NCBI RefSeq assembly: GCF_030167905.1
Contig: NZ_JARGNA010000006.1
Span: 186,001-250,000 of the forward strand
From: Flavobacterium terrisoli
Lineage (GTDB): Bacteria; Bacteroidota; Bacteroidia; Flavobacteriales; Flavobacteriaceae
Direction: 5' to 3'
Length of the DNA stretch: 64,000 nucleotides
Shown: piece after piece, positions 17,174-25,430 of the stretch
Layout of the letters: each line of letters opens with the position of its first letter
Numbering within the stretch: the first letter of the stretch is position 1
Notes under the pieces: model-generated
Told to the model about the DNA's origin: nothing
The model's database searches: none
The model's input: only the letters and a program-made list of their open reading frames with translations
Position numbers and translations under genes: made by a program

Positions 17174-18865
17174 ATGAGTGACACTACAGTAAAAACAGGA
17201 CATCCAAAAGGACTTTGGGTATTATTCGGAACCGAAATGTGGGAAAGGTTCAACTTCTACGGAATGCGTGCCATCCTGACATTATTCCTCGTAAATTCCT
17301 TAATGATGAAAGAAGAAGAAGCATCCATTATTTATGGAGGTTTTCTTGGCCTTTGTTATTTGACCCCAATGTTAGGAGGATTTATTTCTGATAGATTCTT
17401 TGGAAACAGAAATTGCATCCTTTTGGGCGGAATGATGATGGCAGTTGGACAATTGCTATTGTTTACCAGCGCCAGCGTATTCGGAACAAACATAGGTTTG
17501 GCCAATACTTTAATGTGGACCGCTTTAGGGGTTATTATTTTTGGTAACGGTTTCTTCAAACCGAATATTTCCTCAATGGTAGGAAGTTTATATCCAAAAC
17601 AAGAGAAAACAAAATTAGATACAGCGTTTACCATTTTCTACATGGGTATCAATATCGGAGCTTTCCTGGGTCAGTTTATCTGTCCTATTGTAGGTGACGT
17701 AAAAGATGCCGGTGGAATCAGAGACGTACACGCTTTCAAATGGGGATTCCTTGCGGCTGCCTGTGCGATGATTATCGGAACAGCTGTGTTTTATTTCCTT
17801 AAAAATAAATATGTGGTAACTCCGGAAGGAAAACCAATCGGTGGATTGCCATCAGGAAACGATGCAGGTGATTATGAAGAAGGAGAATCTCAAAAAGCAC
17901 ATTTTACAATGGGTTCTGTTGGAACTGCGATTGCGGCTTTTGTTGGTTTGTTCTTCATTTTCAATTATTTTACCGATGGTGATAATGTGGTGAAAACCAT
18001 TATTTATCCAATCATTTATTCGAGTGGAATTTCATTGGCCTTATTGATTTTATTGGATAAAACGTTGACCAAAGTAGAAACGCAAAGAATCTGGGTAATC
18101 TACATCATGTCATTCTTCATTATCTTCTTCTGGGCAGCATTTGAGCAGGCTGGTTCTTCGTTAACTTTTATTGCCGATAACCAAACAGACAGAAACTTCT
18201 TTGGCTGGAATATGCCACCATCGATGGTGCAAATCTTCAACGGATTGTTCGTAGTAGCATTTGCGTTCCCATTCAGTATGTTGTGGGATAAATTAAGAGC
18301 CAATGGAAGAGAGCCAATTTCTACCGTAAAACAATCGGTTGGTTTGGCCTTAATCGCCTTGAGTTATTTCATCATTGCACACAATGTAAAAGATTTAGGA
18401 AACAGCGGATTATTAGCCATCTATTGGTTGATTTTATTGTACTTAATTCAAACCTTCGGTGAGTTGTGTTTGTCTCCAATCGGATTGTCATTGGTTGGTA
18501 AATTGTCACCAAAACGTTTTGCTTCTTTGGCTTACGGAGTATTCTTTATTTCGAATGCTGCAGGTTATGCCTTGTCAGGAACTTTGGGTTCTATCTTACC
18601 GGCGACAGGGGATAAATTCTTAAAAGCAAAAGAATTGGGAATTGACCTGCAAGGTGTATTAGACAAATCAGTTGTAGCAACTCCGGAACAATTAAAATTA
18701 TTGGCTGATAACCAAATCAGTGATCACTATCCTGTATTTGCAGGTTTTGAAATTCACAACTTATATGAGTTCTTTATGGTGTTCGTAGTACTTTGTGGTA
18801 TTGCGTCTATTATATTGTTCTTATTGACACCGGTAATCAAGAAAATGATGCACGGTGTGAGATAA
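17174..18865 (+). CDS. POT-family proton-dependent peptide transporter (copy 1)
   Basis: A 563-residue multi-pass transporter of the POT/PTR family (major facilitator fold), importing di- and tripeptides with protons across the inner membrane. The first helix carries the full signature EMWERFNFYG (ExxERFxxYG). The PTR2 motif FTIFYMGINIGAFLGQF lies near residue 155, and the second-half signature ELCLSPIGLSLVGKLSP near 432. A long hydrophilic loop with EGKPIGGLPSGNDAGDYEEG separates the two bundles. It is first of three tandem POT genes, with a terminator-like hairpin after it, so it may be expressed more than the next two. Confidence 0.93.
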   Translation: MSDTTVKTGHPKGLWVLFGTEMWERFNFYGMRAILTLFLVNSLMMKEEEASIIYGGFLGLCYLTPMLGGFISDRFFGNRNCILLGGMMMAVGQLLLFTSASVFGTNIGLANTLMWTALGVIIFGNGFFKPNISSMVGSLYPKQEKTKLDTAFTIFYMGINIGAFLGQFICPIVGDVKDAGGIRDVHAFKWGFLAAACAMIIGTAVFYFLKNKYVVTPEGKPIGGLPSGNDAGDYEEGESQKAHFTMGSVGTAIAAFVGLFFIFNYFTDGDNVVKTIIYPIIYSSGISLALLILLDKTLTKVETQRIWVIYIMSFFIIFFWAAFEQAGSSLTFIADNQTDRNFFGWNMPPSMVQIFNGLFVVAFAFPFSMLWDKLRANGREPISTVKQSVGLALIALSYFIIAHNVKDLGNSGLLAIYWLILLYLIQTFGELCLSPIGLSLVGKLSPKRFASLAYGVFFISNAAGYALSGTLGSILPATGDKFLKAKELGIDLQGVLDKSVVATPEQLKLLADNQISDHYPVFAGFEIHNLYEFFMVFVVLCGIASIILFLLTPVIKKMMHGVR

Positions 18866-18887
18866 TCGCATTTTAAATTATATCTTT

Positions 18888-18922
18888 CAAACCTACAAGA
18901 AACCCTTGTGGGTTTGTTTTTT
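18888..18922 (+). terminator. Terminator between peptide transporter copies 1 and 2
   Basis: A 12-bp stem CAAACCTACAAG/CTTGTGGGTTTG with one G-T pair and a 5-base loop is followed by a T run. It lies 22 bases after copy 1 and ends 14 bases before the copy 2 ATG. Confidence 0.8.
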
Positions 18923-18935
18923 AAATCAAAAAATT

Positions 18936-20594
18936 ATGTGGAAAAGTCATCCTAAAGCACTGCCTTATTTGTTTTTATCCGAAATGTGGGAGCGATTCGG
19001 TTATTATTTAATGATTGGAATCTTTACCTTATATCTCAAAGATGTTGAGGCCGGATTTGCCATGACCGAAAAAGAAGCCTCCGATTTGTACGGAACTTTT
19101 ATTGCCTTGGTTTTCTTGACGCCTTTTTTGGGTGGTTTGATTGCCGATCGTTATCTGGGGTATAAAAAATCAATTGTCATTGGTGGATTAATGATGGGCT
19201 TGGGGTATATGATGATTGGGATTCACAATCTTACGATGCTCTATGTTTCCATGACTTTGGTCATTGTTGGTAATGGATTTTTCAAACCCAATATTTCAAC
19301 ATTATTAGGGAATTTCTATAATGATGAAAAATACAAAGATAAAAAGGATGAAGGCTATAACATTTTCTATATGGGAATCAATGTTGGGGCTTTCATTTGT
19401 AATTTCTTTGGTGCCGCACTGAAAATCCTTTTTGGATGGCAGGAAGCCTTTATGGCGGCAGGCGTCGGGATGTTTATTGGAGTGATTGTATTTATGCTCG
19501 GCAGCAAACATTACGGAGATAAAACAGAGAAAAAAGGAGTGCAGGAAGGCGATATGCCATTTTACAAAATTGTTTTATTTATTCTTTTTCCTTCCATCAT
19601 TTTTGGGGTAATTGGTTGGTTTTTGAAAGGAGTGCAATCGGAGGCTAATCCTGATTGCGCCATATTTGGTTCGGATAGTACCGATGCTTTTATCTTTGCC
19701 TGTATCCCGGTGATTTTCTTTTACGGAAGTTTATATTTCAAAGCTAAGGTCGAAGACAAAAGGCCAATCGGAGCATTGTTGGCCATCTTTGGTGTGGTGA
19801 TTTTGTTCTGGGCCGTATTCAAATTAAATGGTTCAGCACTCAACAATTGGGGGGATAAATATACCGATAGAGAATTAACAGGAACTACCCAGGTAGTCGC
19901 ATCTAAATTGGTACAAGCCGATACTTTAACTTATAAAAAGGATTCAGTGGCTTTGTATGATGAAGCTTTCCGAATCCAGAAAAAAGATGGTGAAGTAATA
20001 AAAACAGTCGATTATCCTTTGTATTTCAGAAATGTCCACAAAGAGAAATTGCCTGAAGAAGGAAGCAAAATATTTACATGGTCTGCCAATTTGAGTCAGT
20101 CTATCAATCCGGGTTGGGTGATTATCTTAACGCCATTGGTAGTGGCCTTTTTTACCTTTTTACGAAGCAGGAAAAAAGAACCGAGTACGCCAACTAAGAT
20201 TGCTTTCGGATTGTTAATTTCAGCGTTATCGGTTCTCGTGATGGTAGCAGCGGTTCATATTGGCAACAACGGAACCGAAAAAGTTTCCGTTTGGTGGCTA
20301 ATTGCCAATTATGGTGTCATCACTATTGGAGAATTATTACTCAGCCCGATGGGATTGTCTGTAGTTTCTAAATTAAGCCCAAAAAACATTACCTCACTGA
20401 TGATGGGCGGATGGTTTTTGTCCACTTCAATCGGGAATAAAATGTCAGGTGTTTTAGCCAGTTTATGGGATACCTATGATGACAAAGCCAATTTCTTTTG
20501 GATCAATTTCTGCTTGCTGATATTTGCAACCTTATTGATGTTTGCTTTGCTGAAACAGTTGAATAAAGTAATGAAAGAAAAAGGAATCAACTAA
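18936..20594 (+). CDS. POT-family peptide transporter (copy 2, divergent)
   Basis: A POT-family transporter of 552 residues, counted from the ATG at 18936. A TTG at 18906 could extend it by ten residues, but that codon sits in the terminator stem, so I reject it. The first-helix motif reads EMWERFGYYL, with the final Gly of ExxERFxxYG replaced by Leu. The PTR2 motif YNIFYMGINVGAFICNFFGA and ELLLSPMGLSVVSKLSP are present. A hydrophilic insert of about 90 residues (near GTTQVVASKLVQADTLTYKK to SANLSQSINPGW) breaks the second half and is absent from copies 1 and 3. The substrate may therefore differ. It ends one base before copy 3. Confidence 0.9.
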   Translation: MWKSHPKALPYLFLSEMWERFGYYLMIGIFTLYLKDVEAGFAMTEKEASDLYGTFIALVFLTPFLGGLIADRYLGYKKSIVIGGLMMGLGYMMIGIHNLTMLYVSMTLVIVGNGFFKPNISTLLGNFYNDEKYKDKKDEGYNIFYMGINVGAFICNFFGAALKILFGWQEAFMAAGVGMFIGVIVFMLGSKHYGDKTEKKGVQEGDMPFYKIVLFILFPSIIFGVIGWFLKGVQSEANPDCAIFGSDSTDAFIFACIPVIFFYGSLYFKAKVEDKRPIGALLAIFGVVILFWAVFKLNGSALNNWGDKYTDRELTGTTQVVASKLVQADTLTYKKDSVALYDEAFRIQKKDGEVIKTVDYPLYFRNVHKEKLPEEGSKIFTWSANLSQSINPGWVIILTPLVVAFFTFLRSRKKEPSTPTKIAFGLLISALSVLVMVAAVHIGNNGTEKVSVWWLIANYGVITIGELLLSPMGLSVVSKLSPKNITSLMMGGWFLSTSIGNKMSGVLASLWDTYDDKANFFWINFCLLIFATLLMFALLKQLNKVMKEKGIN

Positions 20595-20595
20595 T

Positions 20596-22107
20596 ATGGA
20601 AACAAATCAAACACTGGAACAAATCAGGAATTTTAAAGGCGCTTATCCAAAGCAACTTTGGTATTTGTTTTTCTCCGAAATGTGGGAACGTTTCAGCTTT
20701 TATGGAATGCGAGGCATGTTGGTGGTATTCATGGTTTCTCAATTGGGAATGGATGATAAAGCTTCCCAACTTCAATATGGTGCCACACAAGCCTGGGTTT
20801 ATGCCTTTACGTTTATTGGTGGTTTGTTTGCAGATAAAATTTTAGGGCTTAGAAAATCACTTTTTTGGGGCGGTTTGCTCATGATTGTCGGCAGTGTTAT
20901 TTTGGCAGTCAACCCAAAGGAATTCTTCTTTTTAGGGATTAGTTTTACCATCGTCGGGACAGGTTTTTTTAAACCTAATATTTCTTCTATGGTTGGGCAA
21001 TTGTACCATGACGGAGACACGCGTCGCGATGCCGGATTCTCTTTGTTTTATGCTGGGGTTAACCTCGGGGCTTTGATTGGCGGATACATCTGTATTGCTG
21101 TGGCAGAAGGGTCGATGATGTCTTCTTTTGTTCCTGAAAATTTGCGTTGGAATTATGCTTTTGGCTTTGCTTCTGTGGTAATGTTCATTAGCTTATTGAC
21201 ATTTACACAAACACAAAAAAGCTTAGGCGACATAGGGTTGTCACCATTGGCTAATCTTGAAGTCAATAAAAGGAAGACTTTCGAAATCATTACTTATATC
21301 GTTTCACTGGCGTTTGTCCCGGTGGTTATTTTGATGGTGGCAAACACACTCTACACGGATTATTTTATGATGATTATTGGGCCGGCTTCCATTTTGTATT
21401 TGTTTTATGAGATGCGTAATTTTTCGGCTGTTGAGAATAAAAAATTGCTGGCTGCTTTAGTATTTATTATTTTTTCTATTTTCTTTTGGGCATTTTTTGA
21501 GCAGAGTGGCGGTTCCTTGAGTCTGTTTGCACTAAATAATCTGAACAACGATTTATTAGGTGTCGAAGTTAGTCCGAACGGGGTTAATAATTCAGCCAAC
21601 TCATTGTTTGTGATTATATTCGCGGCATTAGTCGGGATTGTTTGGATATGGATGTCAAAAAGAAGAATTGAGCCAAATACAATTATCAAATTCGGATTAG
21701 GATTCTTGTTCCTGGCCGGCGGTTTCTGGATTTTTTATTATACTAAATTCTTTGCAGGTGCCGATGGCAAAACATCTTTAAACTTATTTACGGTAGGTTG
21801 GTTTGTCATCACTTTTGGAGAGCTTTGTTTGTCACCAATCGGAATGAGTGCCATGACCAAATTGTCACCACAAAAAACGCAGGCCGTGATTATGGGAATG
21901 TGGTTTTTGGCAAGTGCCTATGGTCAGTATTTCGCTGGATTATTGGGTGCCAATATTGCAGAGGCTTCCGAAAATTCTTCAAATTTGGAAAAGTTAAATG
22001 TGTATGCCGATGGATATGAACAATTGGCTTTATATGCCTTAATCGCTGGTTTACTGATGATTTTGATTTCACCTTTGGTAAAAAAATTGATGCAGGATGT
22101 AAAATAG
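20596..22107 (+). CDS. POT-family peptide transporter (copy 3)
   Basis: A 503-residue POT transporter with the standard signature EMWERFSFYG in the first helix, FSLFYAGVNLGALIGGY in helix 5, and ELCLSPIGMSAMTKLSP in the second half. It lacks both the long central loop of copy 1 and the insert of copy 2 and is closest to the compact bacterial form. It starts one base after the stop of copy 2, so the two are surely on one transcript. Expected role: proton-driven uptake of di- and tripeptides. Confidence 0.92.
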   Translation: METNQTLEQIRNFKGAYPKQLWYLFFSEMWERFSFYGMRGMLVVFMVSQLGMDDKASQLQYGATQAWVYAFTFIGGLFADKILGLRKSLFWGGLLMIVGSVILAVNPKEFFFLGISFTIVGTGFFKPNISSMVGQLYHDGDTRRDAGFSLFYAGVNLGALIGGYICIAVAEGSMMSSFVPENLRWNYAFGFASVVMFISLLTFTQTQKSLGDIGLSPLANLEVNKRKTFEIITYIVSLAFVPVVILMVANTLYTDYFMMIIGPASILYLFYEMRNFSAVENKKLLAALVFIIFSIFFWAFFEQSGGSLSLFALNNLNNDLLGVEVSPNGVNNSANSLFVIIFAALVGIVWIWMSKRRIEPNTIIKFGLGFLFLAGGFWIFYYTKFFAGADGKTSLNLFTVGWFVITFGELCLSPIGMSAMTKLSPQKTQAVIMGMWFLASAYGQYFAGLLGANIAEASENSSNLEKLNVYADGYEQLALYALIAGLLMILISPLVKKLMQDVK

Positions 22108-22117
22108 GTGACATTAT

Positions 22118-22142
22118 TTGGTACTGTTTTTGTATATATTTG
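22118..22142 (+). promoter_or_regulatory. Candidate promoter of the thioredoxin-like gene
   Basis: TATATTTG at 22135-22142 is an exact TAnnTTTG match. The nearest TTG (22118-22120) is only 14 bases upstream, closer than usual. The ATG follows at 22162. Confidence 0.55.
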
Positions 22143-22161
22143 TAAAAAAAAATAATAGCAT

Positions 22162-22644
22162 ATGAAGAAATTAGCACTTACGTTATTCCTGGTTTTAGGA
22201 TCTTTAACGATACAAGCACAAGAATTAAAATGGGAAACTGACATGAATAAAGCGATGGCTGTTTCCAAAAAATCAAAAAAACCAATCATGTTGTTCTTCA
22301 CAGGAAGCGATTGGTGTGGTTGGTGTATCCGTTTGCAAAAAGAGGTTTTGAAAACACCTGAATTTGCCAAATGGGCGAAAGATAATGTGGTTTTGGTGGA
22401 ATTGGATTTTCCAAGAAAATCACCACAACAACCTGAAATCCAAAAGCAAAACATGGAACTGCAACAAGCTTTAGGCGTTAGAGGATATCCAACCGTTTGG
22501 TTTGTGAAAGCCACTAAAAATAAAAATGATGGTAAAGTTAACTTGGAGCAAATAGGAAGTACGGGTTATGTAGCCGGTGGACCAAGTGCCTGGCTGCAAG
22601 GTGCAGATCAAATTTTAGCCAATCTTAAAACTAAAAAAACATAA
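22162..22644 (+). CDS. Secreted thioredoxin-fold protein
   Basis: A 160-residue protein with signal peptide MKKLALTLFLVLGSLTIQAQ and a thioredoxin-like domain. The redox motif is WCGWC (C52 and C55), preceded by PIMLFFTGSD and followed by the cis-Pro strand GVRGYPTVWF. CGWC differs from the CGPC of cytoplasmic thioredoxin and is closer to the DUF255/DsbD-gamma type. It probably acts as a periplasmic disulfide reductase or exchange protein; the partner is unknown. It has its own -7 box and a strong terminator, so it is a single-gene unit. Confidence 0.88.
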   Translation: MKKLALTLFLVLGSLTIQAQELKWETDMNKAMAVSKKSKKPIMLFFTGSDWCGWCIRLQKEVLKTPEFAKWAKDNVVLVELDFPRKSPQQPEIQKQNMELQQALGVRGYPTVWFVKATKNKNDGKVNLEQIGSTGYVAGGPSAWLQGADQILANLKTKKT

Positions 22645-22653
22645 GTTTTAAAG

Positions 22654-24681
22654 TTAGTATTTATAGAATCCCTTTTCATTAGTATTGTGAAAAGGGATTT
22701 TTTCTTTGTTGCAGGTAGCTTCCCAAAGCCTGACATAACTTTTGTAATTGGATCCGTCAACAACGATTTGCTCAGGTTTTAAAGTAGCAAGCAAGCGTTC
22801 CATATTCAGTTTTGGGGAATAGGTTATAATTAGGATATCGGGGTTGATTTTTTCAGGATAAATCGCAGTACTGTCTATCAGTAATATTTTTTTGCCTTTA
22901 AAATATAAGAAGTTGGCTGCCTTCCTTTTTGCTTTGGCTTGGCAAAAATTTGCCACCAAATAAGATTGAACGGTTATATTGTTTTCTAAAGAATTTAGAA
23001 TGCTGTCATTGCTGTATAAAGTAACCCAATTGTTTTCTCTTTCAGAAATAATACTGTTCTTTTTAGCATTAAAAACAATCAATTCCCGGGTGTTGTAAGT
23101 TTGATTTTTGGTGCTGATGAAAATAATTTGAAGCACTATGATACTCGACAATGCTATTGTCATTCTTTTGAAATTGGGTTTCTGGAACCAAAGAATAACA
23201 GTGATGATAACTAAGTAGGAAACCCAAAACATGGCAGGGGTAAACGAAATGTTTTTTAATACAAACTGATCAAAAGAAGCAATCCATTCGATAATGGTAT
23301 TTTGCATTTCAATCAGAAACTCCAAAGGTTTTATTACCCAAAACGGCACTTTTCCAAAGCAAGCCATTACAATGGCAATTAGCCCAACAATCATAATGAT
23401 GCCGAGTAAAGGCAATACAACAACGTTGGTTACAAAAAACAATCCGGGAAATTGATGGAAATAATAAATGCTCAAGGGCATTGTTCCGATTTGTGCCGCA
23501 AATGAAACGGTCAGTATGTCCCAGGTGTATTTCAGGATTCTGTTTTTTGGTTCCCAAATATCCGAAAGCAAAGGTTGCAACCAAAGGATGAAAAATAGCG
23601 CCAGATAACTCAATTGAAACCCAACATCAAATAAAAACGAAGGTTTCCACAACAGAATTAAAAACATGGATACCAGCAAAGTGTGAAAGACATTGACCGT
23701 TCTCCTTAAATGATTTCCGATAGCAACAAATGAAAACATAGTCACAGAACGCACTACCGATGGCGCTAATCCGGCCAAAATGCCATAACTCCACAATGAT
23801 AAAAGGATTATCGCCAGTTTAATTATGGCGTTTCTTTTGGTGTTTGCGATAGGTTTTAAAAGAAAAGTAACAAACAATAGGATGAAACCAACATGCAATC
23901 CCGAAACGGATAGGATATGAACCGCTCCGGCCAATTGGTAATCCTTTAGGACTTCTGGGGAAATATCCTGTTGTTGCCCAAGCAGCAAGGCAATCATGAT
24001 GTTGAGTTCTTCTTTTTTGAAATGGGAAAGCTCCAGGTTTTGGATGATGTCCGTTCGATAATTAGAAAAGCGTGACCAAAGTGTTGTTACGGTTTTACCA
24101 ATTCTAATCTGATTTTCACTCACATAAACCTGTCCGTAAACCTGCTGGGTTTCTAAATATTTTCCATAATCAAACTGATTCGGGTTGAAAGGGTTTTTGT
24201 TTTTATAAATGCTGCCGTAAACCTTTAACTGACTTCCAATCGGCAAATCGGCAATTTGATTTGGTTCTCTGATGTTGAGAATGATTTTGCCAAAACTGGC
24301 GTGATTATCAATGGCGTTTACATTTGAAACATAACGTGAATTCTTAACCGTGTTCTTTATTTTTTCATGAATGATAATCGTTAACTCATGCGGAGCATCA
24401 TCCTGTATTTGGTTGATATAATGGTTTTGGCGTAAAGTTTCCTGGTGAAAGGCCGCTGTAGAAATTCCGATGGCGAAGGAAACGAATAGGGTAAAAGCCC
24501 CAAAAGAGTATTTGTAAATCGGTTTTCTTTTGGCCAAAAAATGAAAAGCAAACAGAAATAAAATTCCAATAGCAAGAGAAAAGAAGATCAAAATCGAGTC
24601 AGGCTGGTACTTTTGATATAAAAGTATCCCTGAAATAAAGGCTAAAGTTGTTTTGGCTAATGGAAATTGTAAGATTTTCAT
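22654..24681 (-). CDS. comEC: ComEC/Rec2-family membrane protein
   Basis: A 675-residue member of the ComEC/Rec2 family, the channel carrying single-stranded DNA across the inner membrane in natural transformation. It has N-terminal helices with a DUF4131-like OB region (about 25-180) and then the Competence domain with the hallmark AGAVHILSVSGLHVGFILLF (about 250-270). Many helices follow to about 510. The last 150 residues have remnants of a beta-lactamase-like fold (ELIVFNAKKNSIISERENNW; KKILLIDSTAIYP), but I see no HxHxDH metal motif. It is last in the surE-lpxB-NlpC-comEC run, 40 bases after the NlpC gene. Competence in this organism cannot be judged from this alone. Confidence 0.88.
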   Translation of the reverse strand: MKILQFPLAKTTLAFISGILLYQKYQPDSILIFFSLAIGILFLFAFHFLAKRKPIYKYSFGAFTLFVSFAIGISTAAFHQETLRQNHYINQIQDDAPHELTIIIHEKIKNTVKNSRYVSNVNAIDNHASFGKIILNIREPNQIADLPIGSQLKVYGSIYKNKNPFNPNQFDYGKYLETQQVYGQVYVSENQIRIGKTVTTLWSRFSNYRTDIIQNLELSHFKKEELNIMIALLLGQQQDISPEVLKDYQLAGAVHILSVSGLHVGFILLFVTFLLKPIANTKRNAIIKLAIILLSLWSYGILAGLAPSVVRSVTMFSFVAIGNHLRRTVNVFHTLLVSMFLILLWKPSFLFDVGFQLSYLALFFILWLQPLLSDIWEPKNRILKYTWDILTVSFAAQIGTMPLSIYYFHQFPGLFFVTNVVVLPLLGIIMIVGLIAIVMACFGKVPFWVIKPLEFLIEMQNTIIEWIASFDQFVLKNISFTPAMFWVSYLVIITVILWFQKPNFKRMTIALSSIIVLQIIFISTKNQTYNTRELIVFNAKKNSIISERENNWVTLYSNDSILNSLENNITVQSYLVANFCQAKAKRKAANFLYFKGKKILLIDSTAIYPEKINPDILIITYSPKLNMERLLATLKPEQIVVDGSNYKSYVRLWEATCNKEKIPFHNTNEKGFYKY
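22667..22703. terminator. Terminator of the thioredoxin gene, embedded in the comEC 3' end
   Basis: A perfect 12-bp stem AATCCCTTTTCA/TGAAAAGGGATT with a 9-base loop is followed by a T run on the plus strand. The whole hairpin lies inside the comEC reading frame, where it encodes IPFHNTNEKGF, just before the comEC stop at 22654. Confidence 0.9.
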
Positions 24682-24721
24682 GTAACTAATTTACACGAAA
24701 ATTTTAATTTACGCAAGAAAA

Positions 24722-25384
24722 TTACTGTATAATCCTATTTATTTGTGCGAAAGTTCTATTGTAATATGGCTCTTTGGTAGAAGAAATAATAACGCCGCTT
24801 TGGGTAGAAGAATGAATGAACTTGATTTCATCATCAGAAACTTCAACGACCATTCCAACATGGTTGATTCTTCTTTGGCCTCTGTTGATAAAGAAAATCA
24901 AATCTCCTTTTTTAGCATTCGCCAAATCAACTTTGTCGCCAATAGTAGCCATTTCGTGAGACGAACGCGGTAAAATGATGTCAAATTTCTGGAAGGTTGA
25001 ATAAATCAAACCAGAACAATCGAAACCGGCTTTGGTTGTTCCGCCGCCGCGATAGCCAACACCTAAATTGTCTGAAGCACTATTGATCAATTGTTTTACC
25101 AAATAACTGGCGTCGTCATTTTCAACAATGATATCATCTTCATTTCGGTTGTCAACAGCCACTTTTTTAGTTACGTTTGGAAGTGGTTTTTGCCTTAATG
25201 CAGTTTCTCTGGGTTGGGTTTTCTTCTTTTTTTCCGAATTTTTCACTACGGTATTGGGAACCGCTTTAGGTTCGGAATACATCCCTTTTTTAACGGCAAC
25301 ATCCTTTGAAGTCACTATGTTCGAAGCCGGTTTACAGGCTGTGAGCAATAGCAAAAGAAGCGATATGTAGGCGATGTTTTTCAA
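24722..25384 (-). CDS. NlpC/P60 (C40) cysteine peptidase lipoprotein
   Basis: A 220-residue predicted lipoprotein (MKNIAYISLLLLLLTAC, Cys 17 as lipid site). A lysine-rich, low-complexity linker (about 30-90) leads to an NlpC/P60 domain. The catalytic Cys is in GFDCSGLIYS (C123), the His in INHVGMVVEV (H175), and a polar third residue in KFIHSSTQSG (H191). Such enzymes cut gamma-D-Glu to diamino-acid bonds in peptidoglycan stem peptides. The lysine-rich linker probably lets the domain reach the wall from its membrane anchor. It lies between lpxB and comEC, 40 and 46 bases from them, in one operon. Confidence 0.9.
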   Translation of the reverse strand: MKNIAYISLLLLLLTACKPASNIVTSKDVAVKKGMYSEPKAVPNTVVKNSEKKKKTQPRETALRQKPLPNVTKKVAVDNRNEDDIIVENDDASYLVKQLINSASDNLGVGYRGGGTTKAGFDCSGLIYSTFQKFDIILPRSSHEMATIGDKVDLANAKKGDLIFFINRGQRRINHVGMVVEVSDDEIKFIHSSTQSGVIISSTKEPYYNRTFAQINRIIQ

Positions 25385-25430
25385 TAAAAAATATTTTTTA
25401 CAAAAATAAAAATTTAGTTTGGAATCAGAA

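Noticed and set aside
21924..22514. A 196-codon open frame crossing the third transporter and the thioredoxin gene
   Set aside because: It spans two well-supported genes on the other strand and the promoter between them.
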